Below, one piece after another: positions 1 through 6,346 of a stretch of 12,790 bases of DNA. Made by a program: the position numbers and the translations under genes. The notes below the pieces were generated by a model, which did no database searches, was not told the origin of the DNA, and worked only from the letters and a program-made list of their open reading frames with translations. The stretch lies in contig DFDR01000071.1 of assembly GCA_002369295.1 (NCBI GenBank), forward strand, positions 10,716 to 23,505, in the 5' to 3' direction. The stretch comes from Desulfovibrionaceae bacterium UBA3823 (GTDB lineage: Bacteria > Desulfobacterota > Desulfovibrionia > Desulfovibrionales > Desulfovibrionaceae). The stretch's first letter is position 1. Each line of letters opens with the position of its first letter.

Positions 1-44
1 CCGCAGGGGCAGGGATCGTTGCGTCCTATCTTCTTGTTCGCCAT
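1..44 (-). CDS. SEC-C zinc-motif protein, N-terminal fragment cut by window edge
   Basis: Only the first 14 complete codons are inside the window. They read MANKKIGRNDPCPC, followed by a codon beginning GG that must be Gly. The segment GRNDPCPCG is the opening of the SEC-C motif, a short zinc-binding motif known from the SecA C-terminus and from many small stand-alone proteins. A SecA tail is unlikely, because the motif sits directly after an ATG with its own ribosome binding site: AAGGAG at 53-58 on the minus strand, 8 bases upstream. The second half of the motif (normally GSGKKYKxCC) lies outside the window and cannot be checked. The role is unknown; the family is thought to bind zinc, and sometimes ribosomes or other proteins. 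It lies downstream of the RRM gene on the same strand, but a terminator separates them. Confidence 0.72.
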   Translation of the reverse strand, partial: MANKKIGRNDPCPC

Positions 45-351
45 CGGTCCTTCTCCTTCTGCCTTCCCTGCACCCGGCCCCGCCACGTCGCGGCTCCTGC
101 GCCAGCTGCGCCTGACCGGCGCAAGGCCAGCGCTCGAGCCCGGGCTTGTCCCAGAGCCAGCCCAGATGAGGGGGCTGCCGGCAGTTCGTCCATGCCCTTC
201 ATCCCGTTGATTCCGTTGATTTCGTTGATTCTGCGCCTGGCCTCGCCGTTCCCGAAATGCCTGCGTTGCCCGGCCGCCTTGGCGCGCTTCATCTGCATGC
301 CGCAACCAGCGCGGAGCCGGCACTGCCAGAAGGGCAGGCGCAGGCGCGGCA
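45..351. other. Gene-poor stretch between the SEC-C gene and the RRM terminator
   Basis: No convincing gene is present. A minus-strand frame of 124 codons (26-400) crosses it, but its product is low-complexity (Arg/Ala/Gly-rich), matches no family I know, and has no clear ribosome binding site. The only structure I see is the three-copy 9-bp repeat at 204-230. The promoter of the SEC-C gene should lie here, but I found no good -35/-10 pair. Confidence 0.5.
204..230. repeat. Three tandem 9-bp repeats (CCGTTGATT)
   Basis: CCGTTGATT at 204-212 and 213-221 is followed by TCGTTGATT at 222-230, which differs in one base. The array is perfectly in phase and lies in a non-coding stretch. It may be simple slippage expansion or a set of protein-binding sites; nothing in the sequence decides between them. 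Confidence 0.85.
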
Positions 352-394
352 GAAGAGAAAAGGAAGCGCCGCCACCGGATGACCGGGGCGGCGC
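352..394 (-). terminator. Intrinsic terminator of the RRM protein gene
   Basis: The arms GCGCCGCC (366-373) and GGCGGCGC (387-394) pair perfectly. The stem extends inward through CCGG/CCGG with one bulged A and closes on an ATGA loop. On the minus strand the hairpin is followed by a T-rich tail (TTCCTTTTCT), as expected for rho-independent termination of the gene ending at 429. The tail is interrupted by C residues, so efficiency may be moderate. Confidence 0.7.
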
Positions 395-428
395 CACCAT
401 GAAAAGGCTGTCAGCCTAGGCGTCTTGA

Positions 429-695
429 TTAGTAGCGGGGCGGGCGGGGGGCGCGGGGCTTGGCTTCGTTCACGCGGAGCGTGCGGCCGCCGAAGTCTTG
501 GTTGTCGAGAGCTTCAATGGCCTTGAGCGCGTCAGCGTCTTCCATTTCAACGAAGCCGAAGCCACGGGCACGGCCGGTTTCCCTGTCGCTGATGAGTTTC
601 ACGGAAAGGACTTTGCCGTGTTCGGCAAAGAGAGCTTGAACCTGCTCCTCAGTAGCAGACCAGGGAAGGTTCCCAACATAGATAGACTTGGACAT
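429..695 (-). CDS. Small RRM-domain RNA-binding protein
   Basis: This 88-residue protein is a single RNA recognition motif. RNP2 is IYVGNL (residues 5-10) and RNP1 is RGFGFVEM (44-51); the aromatic residues Tyr6, Phe46 and Phe48 are where RRMs stack on RNA bases. A short Arg/Pro tail (about 79-88) replaces the Gly-rich tail of cyanobacterial Rbp proteins. Stand-alone RRM proteins of this size occur in many proteobacteria and are often linked to cold or stress response, but the target here is unknown. The ATG at 695 is preceded by GAGG about 10 bases upstream. The gene is monocistronic, with its own near-consensus promoter and a hairpin terminator, and is transcribed divergently from the ribosomal protein operon. 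The fold call is secure; the cellular role is not. Confidence 0.93.
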   Translation of the reverse strand: MSKSIYVGNLPWSATEEQVQALFAEHGKVLSVKLISDRETGRARGFGFVEMEDADALKAIEALDNQDFGGRTLRVNEAKPRAPRPPRY

Positions 696-769
696 GAAAA
701 AACAACCTCATAAAAGGAAACTGAGAGATGCCATCCCGGAAACACCGTATTCCCGCGACGCTGAAAACC

Positions 770-798
770 ATGAAAGCATGTTCACATTATTTTGTCAA
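770..798 (-). promoter_or_regulatory. Sigma70-type promoter of the RRM gene
   Basis: On the minus strand TTGACA (793-798) lies 17 bases from TTTCAT (770-775), giving a perfect -35 and a 4-of-6 -10. Transcription would start near 763, leaving a 5' untranslated region of roughly 65-70 bases, long for a gene of this size. The match is by eye only. Confidence 0.6.
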
Positions 799-933
799 TC
801 TGGAGAAAGGTTTTTGATGCCTTGCTGAGCGCGCAAACAGTCTGCCGGCAAGGGCGCGGCGCCGGCCTTTCCACTGTTTTTGAAAATCTTTTCCGATAGA
901 GGCGGGCGGGGTGCGGAAAGCAGGAATTCGGCG

Positions 934-962
934 TTGACATCGTCCTTGCCTGCGTCTATAAG
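934..962 (+). promoter_or_regulatory. Sigma70-type promoter of the rpsF operon
   Basis: TTGACA (934-939), a 17-base spacer and TATAAG (957-962) form a near-perfect sigma70 promoter. The start site would fall near 969, about 52 bases before the rpsF ATG. It is the only strong plus-strand promoter seen before the operon. Confidence 0.8.
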
Positions 963-976
963 AACGCTCCCTTGCT

Positions 977-993
977 CGCGCGGGTCCCGCGCG
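977..993 (+). promoter_or_regulatory. GC-rich hairpin in the rpsF leader, possible S6:S18 control element
   Basis: CGCGCGGG (977-984) and CCCGCGCG (986-993) are perfect inverted copies around one T. In RNA this folds as a stem of 6-7 pairs with a 3-base loop. An alternative fold uses the self-complementary CCCGCGCGGG at 986-995. The hairpin lies between the predicted transcription start (about 969) and the ribosome binding site (1009-1014). In several bacteria an rpsF leader structure is known to bind the S6:S18 complex and repress translation. That this hairpin does so is inference; I could not recognise the published motif in it. Confidence 0.45.
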
Positions 994-1020
994 GGCTGCT
1001 CAATCCATAAGGAGATTCTC

Positions 1021-1332
1021 ATGCGGAAGTTTGAAACCCTGCTCCTCCTTTCGCCGGAGCTTTCCGCCGACGCCCGCGAAGGCATTCTCAATGCCCTCAA
1101 AGAAGTCGTGGAACGCGAGGGCGGCGTCATGGAGGACGTCGACGTGTGGGGCATGCGCGACCTCGCCTACCCCGTCCATAAGCTGATGCGCGGATTCTAT
1201 GTCCGCTTCGTGTACACCGCTCCCGCAGCCCTCGTGGCCGAGCTCGAGAGGAACATCCGCATCACCGAAGGCGTGTTCAAGTACATCACTGTCAGGCTTG
1301 AGGACGAACCGAAAGCCGGGGAGGAAGCGTAA
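1021..1332 (+). CDS. rpsF: 30S ribosomal protein bS6
   Basis: A 103-residue protein of normal bS6 length. It opens with [10 protein letters not shown], the first beta strand of the S6 ferredoxin-like fold, and carries the family segment [12 protein letters not shown] (about residues 43-54). The C-terminus is acidic ([11 protein letters not shown]), as is common in S6. S6 sits on the 30S platform and binds 16S rRNA as a dimer with S18, which is encoded next. The start is the ATG at 1021, because AAGGAG at 1009-1014 lies 6 bases upstream; the open frame runs further upstream but without conserved sequence. It is the first gene of rpsF-rpsR-rplI-dnaB. Its stop overlaps the rpsR start in TAATG, suggesting translational coupling that would balance S6 and S18. 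Confidence 0.97.
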   Translation: MRKFETLLLLSPELSADAREGILNALKEVVEREGGVMEDVDVWGMRDLAYPVHKLMRGFYVRFVYTAPAALVAELERNIRITEGVFKYITVRLEDEPKAGEEA

Positions 1333-1595
1333 TGGCCTTTAGGAAGAGATTTGCCCCCCGCCGCAAGTTCTGCCGGTTCTGCTCCGACAAGGAACTGCCT
1401 CTCGACTACAAGCGTCCCGACATCCTCCGCGACTTCGTGACCGAGCGCGGCAAGATCATTGCCCGTCGCATCACCGGGACCTGCGCCCACCATCAGCGTC
1501 TTCTCACCCGTGAAATCAAGCGCGCCCGCCAGATGGCCCTGCTCATCTACACCGCCACGCATGATTCCAACGTCAAGAAGAAGAGCATGATCTAA
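1332..1595 (+). CDS. rpsR: 30S ribosomal protein bS18, zinc-binding form
   Basis: An 87-residue basic protein with the bS18 core ([19 protein letters not shown], about residues 24-42) and the conserved [12 protein letters not shown] segment. It keeps four potential zinc ligands: Cys14 and Cys17 (CRFC), Cys51 and His54 (CAHH). This marks the zinc-containing C+ form of S18, as opposed to the zinc-free form of E. coli and many others. S18 pairs with S6 on the 30S platform. The ATG shares its A with the rpsF TAA stop, so initiation probably depends on coupling; no strong separate ribosome binding site stands out. AAGGAGG for the next gene begins within its stop codon. Confidence 0.97.
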   Translation: MAFRKRFAPRRKFCRFCSDKELPLDYKRPDILRDFVTERGKIIARRITGTCAHHQRLLTREIKRARQMALLIYTATHDSNVKKKSMI

Positions 1596-1606
1596 GGAGG
1601 CGCAAG

Positions 1607-2131
1607 ATGAAACTGATACTCCGCGCCGACGTAGAAAATCTCGGCAGCCTCGGCGACGTCGTGAACGTCAAGCCTGGCTACGGCCGCAACTACCTCCTGC
1701 CCTTCGGTCTGGCCATGATCGCCACCGAAGCGAACCTGAAGCAGTTCGAGACCGAGCGCAAGAAGCTGCAGGCCCTCATGGACGCCCAGCGCGCCGACGC
1801 CCGCTCGCTGGCCGAGAAGATCGAAGCCCTCGAGATCGTCATCCCCATGCACGTGGGCGAGAACGACAAGCTCTACGGCTCCGTCACCTCCACCATCATC
1901 GGCGATGCGCTCGCCGCCCAGGGCGTCGAAGTGGACCGCCGCCGCATCCTCATGGACGCCCCGATCCGCACCCTTGGCGAGCATCCCGTGCGCATCCGCC
2001 TGCATGCCGGCATCGTTGCCAACCTGCCCGTGAAGGTCGTGTCCGACCATCCGGTTGAAGAAGAGGCCGAGCCCGAAGCTCCCGCCGAGGCTCCCGAAGC
2101 CGAGGCCCAGGCTCCCGAGGCCGCTGAATAA
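1607..2131 (+). CDS. rplI: 50S ribosomal protein bL9
   Basis: A 174-residue protein. The N-terminal rRNA-binding domain is clear: the L9 signature runs from about residue 13 to 36 and includes GYGRNYLLPFGLA. A long charged helix (about 45-75) links it to the C-terminal domain (about 75-148), with the family-like HVGENDKLYGSVT and IRTLGEHPVRIRLH. L9 binds domain V of 23S rRNA near the L1 stalk and helps keep reading frame and ribosome spacing. E. coli L9 has 149 residues; here a tail of about 25 residues made almost only of Glu, Ala and Pro is added. AAGGAGG at 1594-1600 is 6 bases before the ATG. Spacing to rpsR is 11 bases. Confidence 0.97.
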   Translation: MKLILRADVENLGSLGDVVNVKPGYGRNYLLPFGLAMIATEANLKQFETERKKLQALMDAQRADARSLAEKIEALEIVIPMHVGENDKLYGSVTSTIIGDALAAQGVEVDRRRILMDAPIRTLGEHPVRIRLHAGIVANLPVKVVSDHPVEEEAEPEAPAEAPEAEAQAPEAAE

Positions 2132-2139
2132 GCGGACGC

Positions 2140-3621
2140 ATGCCTAGAGACATGAACAGTCAGGGCGCCTCCGGACGGAACGATCCGTCTGGGGGCGCCT
2201 TTGCCGATCAGCGGGCGGGCAACGTCAGGAAGCAGGCCACGGCCGACCTCGTGGGGCGCATGCCTCCCTTCAACGAGGAAGCCGAGCAGGCGGTCCTGGC
2301 CTCCATGATGCACTACGAGGACATGCGCGACGAGATCGTCATCAAGATCTCCGCGTCCGACTTCCATGTCCCCCGCCATGCCGTCATCTTCCAGGCCTGC
2401 TGGGAGCTCTACCGCGACAAGAGCCCCATCGAGCCGCGCAGCCTCGCCGAAAAGCTCGCCGGCGCCAAGCAGCTGGAGGCTGCGGGAGGCGCCGAGTACC
2501 TCAACGAAATCTGGAACCAGGAAGTCCTCGGCGCCAACGGCGTCTTCTACGCCAAGATGGTGGCCAGCAAGTCCATGCAGCGCCAGCTCATCAACGCCTG
2601 CGCGAGGATCATGACGGATGTCTACGACACGCCCTGGGACCAGTCCGAGCAGATGCTGGACGATGCGGAGCGCGCCATTTTCTCCATTGCCGAGAAGACG
2701 GCAAGCTCGGAGGACCTCATCTGCGTCCGCGAGGCGAGGGATGCGTTCTTCGAGCGGCTCGAGAAGCAGTCCAAGTCCTCGGAGGCCGTCACCGGCGTCA
2801 CGACGGGCTATCCTGATCTGGACAAGCGCACCAGCGGCCTGCAGCCCTCGGATCTCATCATCATCGCGGCCCGCCCCAGCATGGGCAAGACGGCCTTTGC
2901 CCTCAACCTGGCGCTCAATGCCGCCAGCGTGGGCAAGAAGGTCGCCTTCTTTTCCCTCGAAATGAGCACCCAGCAGCTGGAGTCTCGCCTCATTTCCATC
3001 TGCTCCAGGGTCAGCCTCTCCAAGCTCCGCCAGCCCAACTTCCTGACCGACGACGACTGGCGCGCCCTCTACCATGCAGCCGACAGGCTCGACTGCGACC
3101 TCTACGTCGACGACACGCCCGGCATCCGCACCCTGGATCTGCGCGCCAAGTGCCGGCGCATGAAGAGCCGCACCGGCCTCGACATGGTCTTCGTGGACTA
3201 CCTGCAGCTCATGCACGCCTCCAGCAGGAACATCCAGTCCCGCGAACTCGAAATTTCCGAAATCTCCCGCTCCCTCAAGGCCCTGGCCAAGGAGCTGGAC
3301 ATCCCCGTCGTGGCCCTTGCCCAGCTCAACCGCAAGCTGGAGGAGCGCGACGACAAGCGCCCCATTCTCTCCGACCTGCGCGAGTCGGGTGCCATCGAGC
3401 AGGATGCCGACGTCATCATGTTCATCTACAGGGACGACGTCTACCGCAAGAAGGGCGAGGGCGAACGGCTCCTGGAGAGTCCCGCCGACATCATCATCGG
3501 CAAGCAGCGCAACGGCCCTGTCGGCACGGTGAGGCTGCTCTACAAGTGCGCCTACACCTCCTTCGTGAGCATGACGGCGGACTACCAGACCGAGCCCTCG
3601 GAGGACGGCGGCACGGCATAG
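2140..3621 (+). CDS. dnaB: Replicative DNA helicase DnaB
   Basis: DnaB is the hexameric 5'-3' helicase that unwinds the chromosome at the replication fork and recruits primase. From the ATG at 2140 it is 493 residues. The N-terminal primase-binding domain begins at PPFNEEAEQAVLASMM (about 42). The RecA-like ATPase domain has Walker A ARPSMGKT (about 244-251), Walker B MVFVDYLQL (349-357), a DLRESGAIEQDAD segment, and the arginine-finger region KQRNGP (455-460). No intein is present at these common insertion sites. The start is uncertain: ATGs at 2140, 2152 and 2260 are in frame, none has a strong ribosome binding site, and the first 40 residues are Gly/Ser-rich and unconserved. A long hairpin (2164-2199) lies inside that region. 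The gene begins 8 bases after rplI. Confidence 0.97.
   Translation: MPRDMNSQGASGRNDPSGGAFADQRAGNVRKQATADLVGRMPPFNEEAEQAVLASMMHYEDMRDEIVIKISASDFHVPRHAVIFQACWELYRDKSPIEPRSLAEKLAGAKQLEAAGGAEYLNEIWNQEVLGANGVFYAKMVASKSMQRQLINACARIMTDVYDTPWDQSEQMLDDAERAIFSIAEKTASSEDLICVREARDAFFERLEKQSKSSEAVTGVTTGYPDLDKRTSGLQPSDLIIIAARPSMGKTAFALNLALNAASVGKKVAFFSLEMSTQQLESRLISICSRVSLSKLRQPNFLTDDDWRALYHAADRLDCDLYVDDTPGIRTLDLRAKCRRMKSRTGLDMVFVDYLQLMHASSRNIQSRELEISEISRSLKALAKELDIPVVALAQLNRKLEERDDKRPILSDLRESGAIEQDADVIMFIYRDDVYRKKGEGERLLESPADIIIGKQRNGPVGTVRLLYKCAYTSFVSMTADYQTEPSEDGGTA
2164..2202 (+). promoter_or_regulatory. Long hairpin at the rplI-dnaB junction, possible attenuator
   Basis: GGCGCC (2164-2169) and GGCGCC (2194-2199) form the base of a 15-pair stem. 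It continues through T-G and G-T wobbles, CC/GG, and GACGG/CCGTC, around a 6-base loop (2179-2184). TTT follows at 2200-2202, then GCCG. This resembles a rho-independent terminator with a short T-tract, and it overlaps the first codons of dnaB. It could lower dnaB expression relative to the ribosomal protein genes, or mark an RNA processing site. The pairing is seen directly; the function is inference. Confidence 0.5.
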
Positions 3622-3669
3622 CGCCGGCCAGCGCAGGCCGCCCCGCCTGCGGCGCGCAGAAGCGTGCAG

Positions 3670-3701
3670 AAAAAAAGCCTGCCCCGCATGGCGGAGCAGG
3701 C
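3670..3701 (-). terminator. Intrinsic terminator of alr
   Basis: On the minus strand GCCTGC pairs with GCAGGC and, after one mismatch, CCGC pairs with GCGG around a 3-base loop (hairpin 3677-3701). Seven T residues follow directly (3670-3676). The terminator lies 28 bases past the alr stop. It has no T-tract on the plus strand, so it is not obviously a dnaB terminator. A second GC hairpin (3632-3651, CGCAGGC/GCCTGCG) after dnaB has no T-tract either. Confidence 0.85.
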
Positions 3702-3728
3702 GTTGGCATTGCTGTCGGGATGCGGACG

Positions 3729-4856
3729 CTAGTCGTAGACGCGTTCGTTCAGGCCGCCGATGCGGCAGAGCACTTCGTAGGAAATGGTGCCGATGATGTC
3801 GGCCAGCACCTGCGGCGTCACGGGCGCAAAGCCCTGAGCGCAGCTGCCGCCCATGAGCCAGGCGTCGTCGCCGGCCTTGACGCTGGCGCGCTCGGTGACG
3901 TCGAGCATGAGCAGGCCCATGCACACCCTGCCTACCTGGCGGGCGGGCTTGCCGTTGACGATGGCGGAAAGCTTGTTGGACATCCTCCTCGGCAGGCCGT
4001 TGGCGTAGCCGGCGCCGACGACGGCGATGTGCATGTCCTTGGCCGCGCGGAAGGTGCGTCCGTAGGAGCAGGTCTCGTTCTTCTTGAGTTCGGCAACCTG
4101 CAGGACGGGGGCGGAGAGACTCATGGCCCACTCGAAGTCGCGGCCGAGATCAGCCTTTTCGGTGCCGTAGAAGGGGTTGCCGCCGTAGAGGGCGATGCCG
4201 GGGCGGATGAGCTCGAAGGGCGCGTTCTTCACCGCCAGGGCGGCTGCCGAGTTGTGGAGGCTGAGGCGCAGGGTGGGGAAGGCGTCCTTCAGGGTCTTGC
4301 CCATGTCCGAGAAGAGCGCGACCTGACGCTGCATGTAGGTCTCTTCCTCGGGCATGTCGGCCGTGGCGAGGTGGGACATGGCAAAGACCGGGACGATTTC
4401 GGGGGAGCTCTTGAGCTCGCTGATCAGCTGGGGCAGCTGCTCCTGGCTGAAGCCCAGACGGTGCATGCCGGTCTCGAGCGCGACGGTGACGTCGATGGGA
4501 TGGTCCTTGGAGGCGCAGGCCTTGGCGCGGACGATGTCCTTGAAGCTGGCGATGACGGGGGTAAGGCCAGCGGCCTCGGCGGCGCGCCACTCGTCTCGGC
4601 TGATCGGGGGCAGGAGCACGACGATGCGCACCTTGATGCCGGCTTCGCGCAGGGCAACGCCTTCGGCAACGGTGCCGACGGCAAAGCGCCTGGCGCCGAC
4701 GGCGAGCAGGGCCCGGGACGTCGGGAGCAGGCCGTGGCCGTAGGCATCGCACTTGACGACGGGCAGGATCTTGTCTGCGGCGCCGAAGCGCTGGAAGTTG
4801 CGCTTGATGGCGTTCAGATCGATATGGGCACGGGCAGGCGAAAACGAGAGAGACAT
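3729..4856 (-). CDS. alr: Alanine racemase
   Basis: A PLP-dependent enzyme that interconverts L- and D-alanine, supplying D-alanine for peptidoglycan. The 375-residue length is normal. The PLP lysine is Lys35 in PVVKCDAYGHG, the family signature at the mouth of the TIM-barrel domain. The second catalytic base, a Tyr from the partner subunit, is probably Tyr284 in GYANGLPRR. The C-terminal beta domain includes GRVCMGLLMLDVT and ends near CRIGGLNERVYD. I chose the ATG at 4856 because AGGAGG lies 6 bases upstream; an in-frame GTG at 4871 would put that site inside the coding region. The gene is monocistronic, converges on dnaB and diverges from tgt across 265 bp. Confidence 0.96.
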   Translation of the reverse strand: MSLSFSPARAHIDLNAIKRNFQRFGAADKILPVVKCDAYGHGLLPTSRALLAVGARRFAVGTVAEGVALREAGIKVRIVVLLPPISRDEWRAAEAAGLTPVIASFKDIVRAKACASKDHPIDVTVALETGMHRLGFSQEQLPQLISELKSSPEIVPVFAMSHLATADMPEEETYMQRQVALFSDMGKTLKDAFPTLRLSLHNSAAALAVKNAPFELIRPGIALYGGNPFYGTEKADLGRDFEWAMSLSAPVLQVAELKKNETCSYGRTFRAAKDMHIAVVGAGYANGLPRRMSNKLSAIVNGKPARQVGRVCMGLLMLDVTERASVKAGDDAWLMGGSCAQGFAPVTPQVLADIIGTISYEVLCRIGGLNERVYD

Positions 4857-5121
4857 GCTGAACCTCCTCACTGCTGGCAGTCGTGGATTGTCTTGTGCAG
4901 GGACAAGCGCCGGTCCGTCTCCCCGGCTGGGATCGGCCGGCGCTTCTGGAAAGCCTCATTCTTTTTCGTTAACCCTATGATGCAAGAGGATCAAGTGCCT
5001 TTCTGCGCCACAGCCGGCAGGCGGCTTGCCTACGGCGCTGCTTTAGGCGTAACAGACGGCGTGCGCGCGCCGCGCGCCAGCGGGGTCCGCTCTGGGGCTG
5101 GCCCCTTCGACGGAGGGTTCA
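4857..5121. other. Divergent alr/tgt intergenic region with strong dyads
   Basis: It holds the alr ribosome binding site, a 9-bp inverted repeat AAGCGCCGG/CCGGCGCTT (4905-4913 and 4937-4945) that would lie in the alr leader, and, before tgt, an 8-pair GC hairpin (5058-5078) and a GGGG/CCCC hairpin (5094-5105). A plus-strand TATGAT (4976-4981) could be the tgt -10, but no good -35 precedes it. On the minus strand TTGATC near 5000 is a weak -35 candidate for alr. None of the hairpins carries a T-tract. No gene is seen here. Confidence 0.5.
4905..4945 (-). promoter_or_regulatory. Inverted repeat in the probable alr leader
   Basis: Perfect 9-bp arms AAGCGCCGG and CCGGCGCTT are separated by 23 bases that themselves contain TCCC/GGGA. 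If transcription of alr starts upstream of it (beyond 4945 on the minus strand), the RNA would fold into a long two-part hairpin about 50 bases before the start codon. It could equally be a DNA operator. There is no T-tract. Confidence 0.4.
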
Positions 5122-6267
5122 TTGAGCGCAGTTTTCGATCTCGTCCACCAGGACGGCCGCGCCAGGGCGGGCGTTCTGCACACGGCCCACGGCGACGTGC
5201 CGACGCCCATCTTCATGCCGGTCGGCACCGTCGGCTCCGTGAAGGCCGTGGCGCCGGACGACCTGGAGCGCATCGGCGCGCCCATCATCCTCGGCAACAC
5301 CTACCACCTCTACCTTCGTCCAGGGCACGAGCTCGTCGGCCGCAGGGGCGGCATCCACGGCTTTTCCGCCTGGCCTGGCGCCGTGCTTACCGACAGCGGG
5401 GGCTTTCAGGTCTTCAGCCTGAGCAGCCTGCGCAAGCTCTCCGAGGACGGCGTGGCGTTCCGCTCCCACCTCGACGGCTCGAAGCACTTCTTCTCGCCCG
5501 AGAAGGTGATCGAGATCCAGCGCGCCCTCAACTCCGACGTCATGATGGTGCTCGACGAGTGCGTGCCCTACGGCGCGGACTTCGCCTACACCGAGCAGAG
5601 CTCGGCCCGCACGGCGCGCTGGGCGAAGCGGGCCCTTGAAGCCTATCCCCCGGGAACGGCCCCCAACCTCCTCTTCGGCATCGTCCAGGGCGGCTTCTTC
5701 CGGGAGCTGCGCCGCCGCTCCGTGGAGGAGATCTGCGCCATGGACTTCGACGGCATTGCCGTCGGCGGAGTTTCCGTGGGCGAGAGCAAGCACGAGATGT
5801 TCGACGTCATGGACTTCACGGCCGGCCTGCTCCCGCAGGGCAGGCCCCGCTACCTCATGGGCGTCGGCACCCCGCTTGACATTGTCGCCGGCATACGCTG
5901 CGGCATCGACATGTTCGACTGCGTCCTGCCCACCCGCAACGCCAGGAACGGCACCCTCTACACCTCGCAGGGCAAGGTCAACATCAAGCGCCGGGAGTAT
6001 GCCGAGGACGACAGCCCCCTGGATCCGGCCTGCGGCTGCTATACCTGCCGCACCTTCTCCAAGGCCTACCTCAGGCACCTCTACACAAGCCAGGAACTCC
6101 TGAGCTTCCGCCTCAACTCCATCCACAACCTGGCCTACTTCCTCAGCCTCGTGCGGGGCGCCCGCCAGGCCATACTCGAGGACAGGTACGAGGCCTACTA
6201 CCAGAGCGTGGCTGCCTGCTATCCCGAGGAGCTGGCCAGAACCCTGGAGGGGCCTGGACTCGACTGA
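5122..6267 (+). CDS. tgt: Queuine tRNA-guanine ribosyltransferase (TTG start)
   Basis: It exchanges guanine for preQ1 at wobble position 34 of tRNAs with GUN anticodons, a step in queuosine synthesis. The 381-residue length matches the family (E. coli 375). Visible landmarks are [11 protein letters not shown] with the active-site Asp91, GIVQGG, GGVSVGE, and [17 protein letters not shown] with the likely nucleophile Asp266. The zinc site is Cys304, Cys306, Cys309 (CGCYTC) and His335 (NSIHNL). The start is TTG at 5122: GGAGGG at 5112-5117 lies 4-5 bases upstream and the Tgt N-terminus begins correctly at [16 protein letters not shown]. There is no ATG or GTG that fits. No queA is adjacent. era follows after 79 bp on the same strand; co-transcription is possible. 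Confidence 0.96.
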   Translation: MSAVFDLVHQDGRARAGVLHTAHGDVPTPIFMPVGTVGSVKAVAPDDLERIGAPIILGNTYHLYLRPGHELVGRRGGIHGFSAWPGAVLTDSGGFQVFSLSSLRKLSEDGVAFRSHLDGSKHFFSPEKVIEIQRALNSDVMMVLDECVPYGADFAYTEQSSARTARWAKRALEAYPPGTAPNLLFGIVQGGFFRELRRRSVEEICAMDFDGIAVGGVSVGESKHEMFDVMDFTAGLLPQGRPRYLMGVGTPLDIVAGIRCGIDMFDCVLPTRNARNGTLYTSQGKVNIKRREYAEDDSPLDPACGCYTCRTFSKAYLRHLYTSQELLSFRLNSIHNLAYFLSLVRGARQAILEDRYEAYYQSVAACYPEELARTLEGPGLD

Positions 6268-6346
6268 GCGTCCACAGACGCCTCAGGACAGGCCGCCCCC
6301 GGCGCCATGGCGCGGCCGCATCAGCTTACGACAAGGAGATTTCTAC

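Noticed and set aside
26..400. A 124-codon minus-strand frame between the SEC-C and RRM genes
   Set aside because: It overlaps the SEC-C start and the RRM terminator, is low-complexity, and has no good ribosome binding site or known domain.
880..1020. ATG at 880 as the rpsF start
   Set aside because: It lies upstream of the consensus promoter at 934-962; the added residues are not S6-like, and the ATG at 1021 has a strong ribosome binding site.
1873..4131. A 752-codon open minus-strand frame opposite rplI and dnaB
   Set aside because: It lies antisense to well-supported genes and partly overlaps alr in another frame; its composition is Arg/Gly/Ala-rich with no recognisable domain.
4857..4871. 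GTG at 4871 as the alr start
   Set aside because: The AGGAGG ribosome binding site would fall inside the coding region; the ATG at 4856 is spaced 6 bases after it and gives a normal family N-terminus.
3150..5639. An 829-codon open plus-strand frame crossing dnaB, alr and tgt
   Set aside because: It is the shadow of high-GC codon use in three real genes on both strands. Its translation is low-complexity, matches no family, and it crosses the alr terminator and the divergent promoter region.
6302..6313. 12-bp palindrome GCGCCATGGCGC before era
   Set aside because: Short self-complementary GC runs are common at this base composition, and it has no promoter or T-tract next to it.
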